From NCBI GenBank assembly GCA_002221725.1, contig NJFT01000251.1, positions 1-56,440 on the forward strand: 56,440 bases of DNA, written 5' to 3'. Within the stretch, counting starts at the first letter, position 1; each line of letters begins with the position of its first letter. The stretch is from Scedosporium boydii (Eukaryota; Ascomycota; Sordariomycetes; Microascales; Microascaceae). Below, in pieces: positions 35,367-46,500 of the stretch. The notes beneath the pieces are model-generated. The model was not told the DNA's origin. It made no database searches and saw only the letters and a list, made by a program, of their open reading frames with translations. Both the position numbers and the translations under genes were made by a program.

Positions 35367-36356
35367 TCTGTCCTTGGCCGCTCCCAGACTCTGGTGAGGT
35401 TGATGCGTAGCTCAGAGAACAAGAACGTCGGACGAAAGCATCTATGCATTGATGTATTCGGTTGGGGGCCCTTATTAGGCTCCACCTCGGCTCTACAAAT
35501 AAACAGAAAGGAGATCCTCATGAAAGAGTATCATACCATCCTTCCGGCAACCATTGACTATAGTAACGCCCTGTTCCGCCTTTCTTACACCACCAAAATC
35601 CCGCACTATTAGGCAACGCTAAGTGCCCTTAGAATGAAGGCGTCTCTCCGTGCATCAATAGAAGTATTCTATCATAGTCACTAGCGCTGTTTGTGCTGTG
35701 CTTCGTAGTCTTGAGTATGATAAGAAATGCGATGCGCATTACAAGGGTGGACCTCGTGGGTATTCTCCCTTCCAAGCAATACAATTAACTCACGTCGTGC
35801 CTCGCAATTACAAATTCATTATACTTTACTTCGTATCCGACGCGTCATCGTCAATTACAGAATTGTCCACAATGTGATAGATCATTACTGCCCGACTCGG
35901 AGCCTGGAGCCCAAGTTGGCGAACGAAGCTTCAGAGGTTTGATATGGCGCAAGGGGGCTTGGCGGGAGCCTTACTGCCAAGCACCAGAACACGAACAATG
36001 CCGAACCCATCTTGGTGCGCTCGTCGGTAGATGTACATCGGGGTACAAGCTTCATGCCACCCCTCCCCCGCCACCAGGCTCTGCTCTATTGCTCTATACA
36101 TGCAACGGCGGGCTTTGCAAAACCGGGACACGGAATGTATTTGCTCGTGTTCTCTGAACTCCCCCCAGGCTCCCGCCAACGGCACCGCACGGCTAGTAAT
36201 TCGGGCCGTTTCTTCTAGAGTGCTAGATATTACTCTAATGCCCTACGCCATGCACTAGAATACCGACTCTTTTGTCATCTCTGATCATTGATCGCTATCA
36301 TAACTTTTGTTGTAGCTGCTTCAAACACGGCATACCGCCAACAAACGACCATCATC
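35367..36356. promoter_or_regulatory. divergent promoter, vWA gene / lectin gene
   Basis: Nearly 1 kb between divergent starts with no supportable exon. Could control both neighbours. Confidence 0.45.
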
Positions 36357-37854
36357 ATGTTGAACGGGACTCAGCTTGCCACGACGCTATTTTCAAATCA
36401 GAAGGGGACTCAGATTCGAGTTTACTACCAAGATGATGCAAACCGTATCAGGGAGTCCTCCTCCGACGGAGTCAATGGGTGGTCTTCTCCAGCTGATGAT
36501 ACCGTGGTCGCAAATGCAAGGCGATTCACTCCATTGACGGTGATTTCTTCACCAGATGGGAGCGAGGTAAGTGAACAATCCTTGTAATAACTATTCGAAC
36601 ATGCATTAGGCTAAGCAGTTGGTAGATTCGGCTTTTTTACCTGAATGACAGAAACAATCTTGCGGAGGTGAGTAGCTTCGGAGGAAGATCCCCGTGAGAC
36701 TTTTTCCTCTAACAGGATCGGCACTAGCGGAAATATGAGTCCTCCGTTGGGCGTTGGGAAGACGGTCAAGACATTGCTACAAGCTCCCTCGCCGTCGGCA
36801 ACACTCGACTTGCCAGTGCTGGTTCCGTCCATGAGGTCCGAATCTTCTACCAGGCCGTCGACAACAGTATCCGGGAGACGATGCACAATCGAAACGGCGG
36901 GACATGGGCCGACGGACCCACCAATAACCAAACTTTGAGTGCTGCTAAGGGGAGCAGCCTCGCCGCCGTGACGAATCCTCATGATCTCAGCGACGTTTTC
37001 CTCTTCTACCAAAGCAGTGGAGGGGAGGTGGAGAGCCTGCAACTTCAGCAGGGCAGTTGGCAGTACAGTCAGTATTTGTTCGAGTCGGTTTTACGCTCCT
37101 CCTTTCATGAGTGCTAATGGACAAACTCACAGAGCAATTCGAGCGTGGCTTGCATAACCAGGTGCCAATTGGAGCGACGTCGCTCCTCGAAAACGCCCCA
37201 TCTAAAACCTACATGTACCTCTTCTCAGTGGACTCTCCCAACAAACTCCACATGATATCGCATGTTTATGGTAGTCAGGTCGGTGGTAATGAGGCCATGA
37301 CAGCTTCGACTGTGACGCCAATCCAGACCAGCTCTGCCATCGCCGTCGGCCGGGACCCAGCCGGCAGCAAGATCCACGTCTTTTATCAACAAGACGATAA
37401 AACTATCGTCCATCGCATTTTCGATAAATACGGCACAGCCAGTGGGCAAGCTCCGACGACGGTTCCGACGACTGCGGGGTCTGCTACTACAGGTGGGGGA
37501 ACAACGTCCGTTCCGGACCCCACTCCAACTCCCACCTTCGTCACGAACCCCAGTCCTCCCTGGGACTCGTTTGGCCAAAGCTCTACGGCCCCAGTCCAAC
37601 CGCCATGGACGGGATGGTCCACGTTCCCACAACCCGGGGCGTCACCTATCCCTCCCGTACCTCCGGTACCACCCATCGGGGGTAGTAATTTTGGCAGTTG
37701 GGGCACGTGGGGTTCTTCCGCGGCCACTCCGCCTAATCCCCCCGGCCCTCCGGGAGGTATACCATGGCCAAGCTTTGGGAGCGGTCCTTTCCCGGGTCCG
37801 TCGGACCCAGGAAGCTCGTCATACTATTATTCTAGGCGTTCTGGATGGCAATAG
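36357..37854 (+). CDS. Fucose-specific-lectin-like beta-propeller with Pro-rich tail
   Basis: Predicted 437 aa, four exons: 36357-36566, 36626-36667 (42 nt), 36728-37067, 37133-37854. Residues 1 to about 300 show about six blades of the fungal AAL/FSL lectin family, each with an I/V-R/F-V/L-F/Y-Y-Q start (IRVYYQDDANRIRE, IRLFYLNDRNNLAE, VRIFYQAVDNSIRE, VFLFYQSSGG, IHVFYQQDDKTIVH). Blades 1 and 3 keep the Arg-Glu pair and the Trp (IRE...GW, IRE...GTW) that form fucose pockets in that family. No signal peptide, as usual for these lectins. Unlike the known compact lectins it carries about 135 extra residues rich in Pro, Gly, Ser and Thr (PPVPPVPPIGG, PPNPPGPPGG). Sugar specificity is inferred from the family only. 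Confidence 0.87.
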
Positions 37855-38227
37855 GGTTTATAAGACTTGCACACCAAGCTTTTTGATGTAGTGATCTAGA
37901 CGTACTAGTTAACAAGAAGAATGATCCAAAGACCTTGAGATATTAACTCTTTGATAAATCATCGATGGCAAGTTGCTTGAACCCGCCAAGGGAGCAGTAC
38001 ACATCGGCCATGGAGGAACAATCATATACGGGTGACGATTATTATTAAAAAAAAAAAAAATTTTTTTTGGACTTAAGCATAACGAGAGCTTAGGAGGACC
38101 AAACTGTGAGAAAAGTGATCAAAGCATGCTTTTAATTCTTATCTAGCAAAACCGTTAAGAAAAATCATGGCGCATTTTCTTGATGAATGTCTTATGGGAT
38201 CGCAGGCATAAGAATTCCTTGCCCTTA
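37855..38227. other. convergent spacer with A/T run
   Basis: 3' space between the two lectin-like genes. It has an A14-T8 run at 38047-38069 that could form a short hairpin or serve both poly(A) regions. Confidence 0.6.
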
Positions 38228-39157
38228 TTAATACCACCACCATCGCCTTCGAACTATGATTTCTTCTTCGTAGTACCAAGCTTGCGCGTCCGACACTTTC
38301 TTAATGCCATCGCTGGTGATGTCGCCGATCTTCACTAGTTTGCCATCACAAAAAAGCGAGAAGAGCTCATTCTTGCTATTTGCATACTGCAAAGTATACC
38401 CACCATCCTCTTTGGCAAAGGCAGCAATGTTGTGCTTCCCGTCACCGTCGTTCGTTTGTTCGATTTGGCTATCTGGGAGGCGACATTGACATTAGCTCTC
38501 TTCTCCTCAAGAAATAGGCCCAACAGGCGTTCAAATTTACCTTGCCATTCCCCGCCCACCAGGGTTAGTTTGTGGATAGACAAGTCCTCGTGAGCATAGA
38601 ACGCACAGACGGTGTTGCCGACAGCAAGTCCAAAGATGCTTGCATTCTCCGCCGGCTTGGCGGCCTTGAGCGTCTTGGGTGTCTTGAAGACTCCGTCGGG
38701 GTTGGCTGACGTTACAACGACTTCCCCGGACTCTGCCACGGCGAAGACATGGAAGCCACCATCACTGTCGAAGGTCCCAGCTATCTCGGCGTTGTGGCGT
38801 GCCACCACCTTGGCCTCGGCCAGCTTGCCGGCGACCCATTCATCCTCATCAGCGTCGTACACAAAGTTCTGCAAAATGTCACCTTCGGCAAGGACCAGGA
38901 CAACTTGCTGTTTGTGAATGGATGTTAACACAAACCTTCGTGCAGACTCTTTCTAGCTAGATACATACCTTGTCTCCGCTCACAATCAGTGTCGCCGGGG
39001 TGTTCTGCTTGGCGACTCCAACAAAGTTCGGACTAGATAGAGCTCCCTCATTCTGCTTCCGAGTTCTCTGGGTGATGTTTCCTTTATCCTGGAAGAGGTA
39101 ATACTCGAGAGACCCAGCATTGGCCTGTGCAATGGCATCAGCTACAGAGACGGACAT
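38228..39157 (-). CDS. Fucose-lectin-like propeller protein (second)
   Basis: Predicted 266 aa, three exons: 38969-39157, 38541-38907, 38228-38472. Reading along: EYYLFQDKGNITQ, VLVLAEGDILQNFVYD, FHVFAVAESGEVVV, VCAFYAHEDLSIHKLTL, GYTLQYANSKNELFSL. These are spaced blade strands like those of the FSL fold, but the Arg/Glu/Trp sugar residues are mostly replaced, so sugar binding is doubtful. No signal peptide; the very C-terminus is basic and aromatic (VRRRWWWY). It points at the lectin gene tail to tail. I place it in the same superfamily with moderate confidence; it could be an ordinary propeller of another type. Confidence 0.78.
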
Positions 39158-40045
39158 GATGTTTGATACAGTAAATTGCCGCAGAGTTATTCTTTCTTCT
39201 GGTGGATTGGAGAATGCGGGCTGGAAGAATTATGGCTATGTTTGGAAATTAAAACCATTAAAAAAAAAAAAAAGTCTGCCTTGGGAGGTCCAGCAGAATA
39301 GATATCAGTTTTACACCTGCACCCTAGAGCCTGGTGCAAATGATCGGAAATCATAAGTATTCTCTGCAGTGGCAAACGACTAGGAAGCCTCAAGGAGTTC
39401 GTGTTGGGCAAAACCCGGCAAGCTGCACTTCTTCAAAATGAGGCTGACTTGGGCAAGAATAGACAGGGTTGGTTGGGCAAGAATCGACAGGTTAGTTGTT
39501 GGGCATGAATCGACATGCCTACAGCCTGCTTGTGAATCACAAAGTCAAGGTAAGCACTACTGCAGCAATTTATGTACGCTTGAGAGTGATAGGTGATGAA
39601 ATGGTGGGAATGTGGTTAAAATACCGGACCGTATTGGCATGACGGAGTGATGAGATGCTTGGTGGCTTAGACTTGTTCAGGAAGATGGAGGGGAAAGTGG
39701 ACATGGGTAGACCAGGCTGCGAATAGAGACATGGCTGAAAAAATCTTCATGCTTCGAAAGAGACTGAAAGTTCAAAAGTACAAGGGGGGTGAGTGTAAGG
39801 AACGCTAAAGGGCCATGAAACTGTCGAGTAGCTCTACATATATGTACGTGTGTTTACACCTTGGATGGTCATACCAGCCGCTAAAGAGGTGGTGAGGAGA
39901 AAGTTCTCCGTCTCGCCTATCGGCCCACTCCTTCAGTAGTCCATCCATGTAAAGCTAGCATACACTTGGTTGATACTTTCATCCACGCTGGCTTCTACAT
40001 CGCTCCAGAAGTGCATTACTTGTGACGACTTGATTGTATGTCGAA
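39158..40045. promoter_or_regulatory. divergent promoter, lectin-like / ankyrin-vWA genes
   Basis: 0.9 kb between divergent starts, no exon. It contains an A-run at about 39259-39273 and a short imperfect tandem array. Confidence 0.5.
39451..39519. repeat. three-copy imperfect tandem repeat
   Basis: Units begin GGGCAAGAATAGACAG (39451), GGGCAAGAATCGACAG (39475) and GGGCATGAATCGACAT (39501), spaced 24 and 26 bp. Confidence 0.85.
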
Positions 40046-41904
40046 ATGGTCGACACACAACGTTTATTCGAAGCTGCAAAGGGCGGGAGAACCGACGAGA
40101 TCGAGAGTCTCTTAGGACCGAGGCCAAGTAAAGCCCTAGTTGATATAAAGGTATTTACCAAGTCAACACGCTCGACGTAGATGGTACGTTTAACTAACAT
40201 TAGCTGTGGTAGGATGAGCATGAGAGAACAGCTCTCTTCTATGCCGTACTGGGGCGACAGTGGGAGACGGCTAAGATGCTTCTCACGAAGTACGGGGCCG
40301 ACGCCAAAGTAATGTGCCACTGCTGCAACACCACAGCACTGTCCAAGGCGGCCGAATTTGGGGGCGTGGAGGTGGTCAAAATACTCATTGAACGGCACGC
40401 GCTGGTTAGCCAGAAAAACGCCAACGGCGAGACTGCCGCTATGTTAGCGGAGCGTTTTGGATGGAGCGATTGTGTCAGAGCGCTGCAGCAATATCGGGAG
40501 GTATCGCGAGTCTCTGTCTCCTTATCGCCCAGTTCCCAACCACCGATGGAGAGAGGTTAATAGGTCATAGGAAACACTCGAGGAGCTTAGTGACGATGCT
40601 CTAACCTACCTGCTGTCATTCGTCAACGAAAGCGATGGACTTGACAACTTCTACAGCGGTGATGACGATGCCCAGCGCGCATATTTGGAGCCCAAAGCCA
40701 AGACAGCCGCCATGGCCGTGGACCAACTTCTTAAAGGAGGTCGCGACATGGGCGAATCTGTAAAAAAGCTGGCTGTTTTAGCCCTTTACGACCTGGTTGT
40801 CCTCATAGGTAATGCTTCTGACTCTAGTATCATTTACCGGGGCGTCTGACTGAGCCGATAATAGATGACAGCTTCTCAATAAAATTTGAGGAGGGAGGGA
40901 GACGACTGAAGGCCCTAGAAAAGACCCTCAAGGCCATCGTTAAGACCTACACTAGCATCCACTCGCCGAGTGGAGGGGTGCGGGCGATCCGATTCCTTAA
41001 CAGCAAGAAACGGATGGACAACGTTTCTGTCCAATGTTTGGAACAATATCCTATCAAGAAACACAAGTTTATGGGTCCTACCAAGATCGGAACAGCACTA
41101 AAACAGAAAGTACTTCAGGAGTTTGTTCCCCTTGAGGGAGGCAATCTCGAGAATCCGCTTCTCATCATGATCATCACGGACGGCGCTGTGTGTCCTCCCC
41201 CAACATAGCACTCAACTTGGAAGACTCGCCTAATATTGGTATCTAGATCGAGGGCGAAAAGGAAGGGATTTTAGAGGACACTATCCAAAAGTACGCTGAG
41301 ACGGTTGAGGGAAAATGGGGTAGACACTGTAAGATGCAGCCCGTGGATATAGTTCCGTCTGTTTGTAAAGGCTAACTCGGCCTCGGCGGGGGGGAAAGCA
41401 ATTGCCTTTCAGTTCGCTCGGATTGGCAGTGATGAGAGAGCGAAAATATTCCTGGAAGAGCTCGACAGGAGCAAGACTTGCGGAAAGTATGTCAGCGTCG
41501 ACGCCGGTAAGTGATTCCCCTTGCGATCCACAGGAGCTACGCTAGCTGACGAACCTCTCTCTGAAGTCGGTCTTGGCTTAAACGAGATCCTCAAGTCTAA
41601 AAGCCGGAAGCGGCGAGAATTGGTAATATATCGCAAATCAGAAGAACCATCATCCTTCAGCATCGGCGTTAAATGATAGTTAACAGTTCAACCGGTGTTT
41701 TAGGTCATTCACGTCCTATCTGGAGCCATATACAAGGGCGTACGACTTTGATTTTGTCAACATTCCCCTATTCCCACTGGACTATTGCTGATGCTACTAT
41801 GACGGTAGGACGACGACGACAACGATGACGAACAAAACGATGACGATGACGATGACGAAAATGATGATAAAGGGGATGACGGAGCCGATGATGGCGACGA
41901 CTAG
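40046..41904 (+). CDS. Ankyrin-repeat / vWA (MIDAS) fusion with acidic tail
   Basis: Predicted 440 aa, nine exons: 40046-40150, 40213-40500, 40571-40808, 40865-41187, 41247-41319, 41399-41506, 41567-41622, 41704-41739, 41809-41904. Residues about 36-130 form three ankyrin repeats (ERTALFYAVLGRQWETAKML, TTALSKAAEFGGVEVVKILI, GETAAMLAERFGWSDCVRAL). A linker leads to a vWA domain starting LYDLVVLI; MIDAS residues are DDSFSI, Thr in GPTKIGT and Asp in ITDGA. The end IHVLSGAIYKG matches the end of the vWA neighbour. An in-frame splice then adds about 31 mostly Asp residues. If that last intron is not used, the protein stops at 41751. One acceptor (41397-41398, after a G/A run) is weak; it was chosen because it gives the same intron phase as in the neighbour. 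Intracellular adaptor-like protein, partner unknown. Confidence 0.8.
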
Positions 41905-42027
41905 CCAGTGTAGTTAAATCGGATGGTGGGAGTAGCAAAGTCCTCTTCATGAGTTTCCAGCAACAGCTATGGATCATACAGTAGTCATGCGGGATAGGGA
42001 ACGGGTAGTTGGCTGTGAGGTTCTTCT
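41905..42027. other. short spacer
   Basis: Space between the ankyrin-vWA gene and the P450 relic. Nothing recognised. Confidence 0.5.
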
Positions 42028-43337
42028 TTGGTTATGGTCGTTCTTGCAGTCGTTGCTTTCCAAGCTGCAGTCTATAGTCAAACTGTCGTAGACATCTCCT
42101 CACTCCACGTTCGTCTTACCCTTGATTTCATGGGCAACATTGCCTATGGTACAGATCTCCATGCGCTCTCCGAGGGCAAGGACTGCCATATAGTGCAATT
42201 ATTCGATACTATACTGCCGGAGCTGATGGAATGTGGGCTATTCCTTTGAGAGCGGCTCTTCCCGTGCTCAAAGCGATACGAAGTATGCATCGATTTCAGA
42301 TGTGAGAAGGATGGCCGAGAATGCGATTGAGAATGCCCGGAAAAGTGAACATGACCAGGAGGAGGACAGTGGTGGAAAGGCTAGCAACAAGATTTTTGAC
42401 ATTTTGACAAAGTATGGCCCCGGTCCAAGAGGCAAATACTCGGCCTTTGACATTTAAACCCAGGCGCAGAGAGCCCGACGGGAGTTTTACATTCAGCTCC
42501 AAGGAGCTTCGCGACAACTACAGTACGTATACATGAAAAACCCCTTTAGTGTCCCTCGGGATCAAATCCACCGACGAAAACATCACGTAGTTACTTTCTT
42601 GATTGCTGGCGCAGACACAACAGCACATGCAATGTCCTTCCTGATCTACGAAATTTTAGGTTCATGTCTCATTCGCCTTCGTGAACACACTTCCTAATAC
42701 CGCAAGGTGTAATACAGCTGCGAAATCCGGATATCCTGGCCAAACTCCGTGCCAAGATGGATGCTAGTATTCCTTTCGAGGTTTTTATTCATATGCTTCT
42801 CAAGGAAACTCTAAGGTACAGCTCTACTGGGTTTTGAACGTTTCGAACCTGTCTGGTGGACACTGAAATTTCAAGTGTCGTTCTTCCAGCAAATACGACC
42901 CTTGCTCTATGAAATCCAGCAGGTGAGATCATAACTATTCAAGAAATAAATAGGATCTTAAAGCGTTGCCTTCGCTAAATTCCCGGATTCATACTGCATC
43001 GTGATCCAAGCTTATGGGAAGAACCGGACACGCTCAATCCGGAAAGATGGCGGTCGAGTCAACGAAAGACACGAGGATCATATTTTCCGTTCTCATATGG
43101 ACCGAGGAGCTACCTTGGTTCGGTTTTCGCTTTATTTTCCTTTTCCATCTGTACCCTAACGCGCCGGATCTTTTAGGACAGGACCTTGCGATGCTTGAGA
43201 CATCCTTGACTATTGCAACGTTGTTTCGGGGGTACGATCTAACTCTTCTGCCTGGTTTTGAGATGGAATGTCTCCCAAGCTTCACTTTACGACCTAAGCA
43301 CGGCTTGCCGGTATATATCGCTCGCCGTCAGTCTTAG
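42028..43337 (+). pseudogene. Broken cytochrome P450
   Basis: Recognisable P450 pieces occur in order but in shifting frames: VDISSLHVRLTLDFMGNIAYG (42085 on), an acidic stretch, the oxygen-binding helix FLIAGADTTAHAM near 42598-42636, the ExxR as KETLR at about 42802-42816, then the heme region around 43081-43117. The N-terminal third is missing. Frames change near 42240-42290 and 42450-42460, and a TGA interrupts VLPANTTLAL at 42910-42912. The heme loop reads FSYGPRSYLG: the position of the invariant Cys is Tyr (TAC at 43111-43113). A conserved intron (43118-43176) then leads to GQDLAMLETSL and a normal C-terminus ending at 43337. Even if spliced, the product could not bind heme through Cys. 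Confidence 0.85.
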
Positions 43338-43531
43338 GTCGGGTTGGCAGTGTATTGATGTATAGATACGCGGTCTGCAGATTTGCGGGGACAAGAGTTT
43401 CTAGCTTCCTCCAGCAGCAGGATTGGGGAAAGGACAATCGTACAAGGTGATAAAACACTTATACTTCTCTAGTTCAATCTTCCCTGCCCGGATATTGCTA
43501 TGCATCACCTTTAAAACACCCGAACCTTCGC
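43338..43531. other. convergent spacer
   Basis: Short 3' space between the P450 relic (+) and the ATPase gene (-). Nothing recognised. Confidence 0.5.
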
Positions 43532-46500
43532 TTACCAGGCCAGTTTCGCGAGGACGCCATTAGGCCAACGCCGAACGCATGCTTTCCTAACCTCGTCCAG
43601 ACAAAGCAGACCCAGCCCAAGAGCTGCGGGGTAGAAATAATGCTCAACAGGGACAGCGGCGGTGCTTAGGACGACCTGAAGACTTGGGATGTACAGCCAG
43701 ATGACTGCAACTCCGAGAGAAAAAAGAATAGCGGGAAAGAGAAGAAGATTCTGTGTCTTCTTATTGAATAACGGCGGGTGTTGGAAAATGGAAAGGTGGC
43801 GGTTCCGAACCGACATCAGGTTAAACCATTGCCTGCGAATGATGATTAGCGAATCAGCCTTACTTAAAGATTGTGCGATAGAACTAACATGACTACCAAG
43901 TTCATAAAATAGATCGAGCTGGCTTCATTCAATCGAGCATTGTAATACTCCTGGCCCATGCCGGAAGGAAGTTCGCCAAATTTGAACCAGAGATCTGAAA
44001 ATTGGATCCCCTTTCTCTCCAGATACCAATAAGACATGGCGAATGAGCAAACGCTCTCGATCAATCCAATAAAGGCATATGCATGAAACATGAGCTGCCA
44101 GTTGACGAGGTGGGTCTTTCTTGGGTCCCGGGGAGGTCGGAGGAGAACGTCGGCTTCTGGGGCCTCGTAAGCCAGCACAATAGCGCCGGCGCAGTCAGTG
44201 AAACAACTGCACCGTTCCGTCAGCGACTGGTCCGCCCATTGGGTCAAAGGTCGAGGAGAAGTCAGGGAAGCTTACCATATAATGATCATGAGGAATGAGG
44301 AAAGAACCTGCGGAAGACCAAACACGACATTCGTGAAGACGGGCCAAAATTCCGAAAACGACCCGGCTGGGAGGAGGTAGGCAATGACCTTCTTAAGATT
44401 ATCAAAGACGACGCGCCCATATCGGACAGCCTCGACAATCGCGGCGAACGACTCTAGAAGTACCATATCGGCAGCTTCGATGGCAATGTCTGAGCCGCTG
44501 GCGAGACTTATACCAACATCTGCAGCCCTTAGTGCTGGAGCATCGTTCACTCCATCTCCCGTCATGCCGACGACCTGCCTGCGGTTTTGGAATTCGCGCA
44601 CAATACGTAGTTTCTGGTCCGGAGTTGTGCGAGAGAATACAATCTCGGGATACTCGCAAACTTGATCCCATTGGTAGTCATTTAGGCTCATGAGATCCGC
44701 TCCCGTGAGAAGCAATGCCGCATCACGAGGTGACGCTGAGGCATTTTTGCTCGAGGCGAACCGTTGAAGAGACGAACTCTCATGAACCACATTGGCAGCG
44801 ATGATGCCGCATTGGCGAGAAATGGCCAAAGCGGTCATTCCATAATCGCCAGTAACCTGTGATATCTGTCAAAACATGAACGCCAGATGAAGGGGGTTCC
44901 TTTGCCGGGTCCCAAACGAACCATAAACACACGAATTCCCGCTCCACGCAAAGTCGAGACCACACCCGGGATCTCGGGACGCGGCGGGTCGATGATGCTA
45001 ATTAAACCGACTAGAGTAAGCCCATTTCGGATTTCATTTAGAATTTTTGTCTCGGGATCCGCAGGCACTATCGACTCTTCATCTTCATGTAGGATCTTGC
45101 GTGCTAACAAGATTACTCGTTTACCCTCAGAAGACCATTGATCCTTTAACTGTTTGACTGCGCTGCAGCCATCTTCTGTCAGAGGAATTACATTGCCATC
45201 CGGCAAGACAATGTTGGTACACCGCTCAATGAGGATATCAGGGGCTCCTTTGACAGTCAAGAGACTAGAGGCTGTTAGCATTTCCCAAAATTCGAAAAAA
45301 TGGCATACCGCCTCCTGGTCACAAACATACATGCTTCCTGGCTTAAAGTTCTCTGCCTCTCGAGCAGGTAGGCACGTGGCAAAACCGTTGGGCTCACTGA
45401 TCGTGAACGCTCTAGCCATAAATTTGTTCTTGCTGTCAAAGGCCAGCTCGAAAACCAGGCTCCAATGGGCGCGCAACTCTGAGATCGATCCCAAACTTTC
45501 GGAGAAGCGTAAGGCAGCTTGATCTGTGGCGTCCCCGAAAATATGTCTATCGATGAGAGGTGTTGACTGGGAATCTGTGTCGAAATCAGCTGAATTGCAT
45601 AGTCCTGTTATTGCTTGGATCTGTTTCAGACCTGGATTTTCCTTTTTGACTTTCATGTCCTCTTTGGCCGATTCTGCGGAGAAAGTCCTGATGTTAAGTG
45701 AACAGTCGGAGACAAACATTTTGTTCTATGTTGAGCACCCAGTTAGCGAATGTATGCTGATAAGATGGAGGCTCTGGTTTGGGAAAGCGAAAAAGAATGT
45801 CTTTTCTCCCCACCTTTGTTAGAGTTCCGGTCTTGTCAGAGCAAATGACGGAGACAGACCCAAGAGTCTCGACGGTTTTCAGGGACTTGCATAGGATCTT
45901 GTTCTTCCTCATCAGATTTGCCGTGATAGTCAAGCTGGATGTCACCGCGATCGGAAGGCCTTCTGGAATGTAGGCAATAGCAACACTAACGCAGCTCACT
46001 ATAAGAGCGGACACGCTGATCCATTCGGGGTGCTCCTTGCGAAGCCATCCTCCCCTTGAGACTAGTTAGTTATGGGGAACCTGTTTCTCCAATTGATTGT
46101 AGGTGAACACAGAAGCACGTACCAAACGGCAGCCACAATGACAATCCAAGTCATCATGATGATGAAGATCAGGACAACGAATCGAAGGATATCCTTCTCC
46201 ATTGTGGTCAATCCCTTCTTCGGCTTGCCGGTTAACTTTGCTATTTGACCAAAGACAGTGGTGTCACCCGCGGCAACTACAACGCATATTGCGCTTCCGG
46301 ACACACAGTGGGTGCCTTGAAGCCCAATGCAGCGGGTCTCGAGATAGTTGTCATCCGTCGACTCGATAGTTGCTTTGACGGGCTTCGATTCTCCTGTAAA
46401 GAGGTGAAGGTGTGTAAGTAACCTGCCAATCGAGGAGCACGAATATGTTATAGACTTACCAGTAAGGACGGCACGATCGACGGAGGTATCATGCGAGACT

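Noticed and set aside
37225..37727. Long minus-strand frames under the lectin tail
   Set aside because: They mirror the Pro/Gly-rich coding sequence; the plus strand has the propeller motifs and splice sites.
38047..38069. A14-T8 run as a terminator or transposon end
   Set aside because: No flanking target duplication or inverted repeat; most likely low-complexity 3' sequence.
41809..41904. GAC/GAT stretch as a simple microsatellite
   Set aside because: It is open in the right frame, follows a proper acceptor and ends in a stop, so I prefer a coding tail, though the microsatellite reading remains possible.
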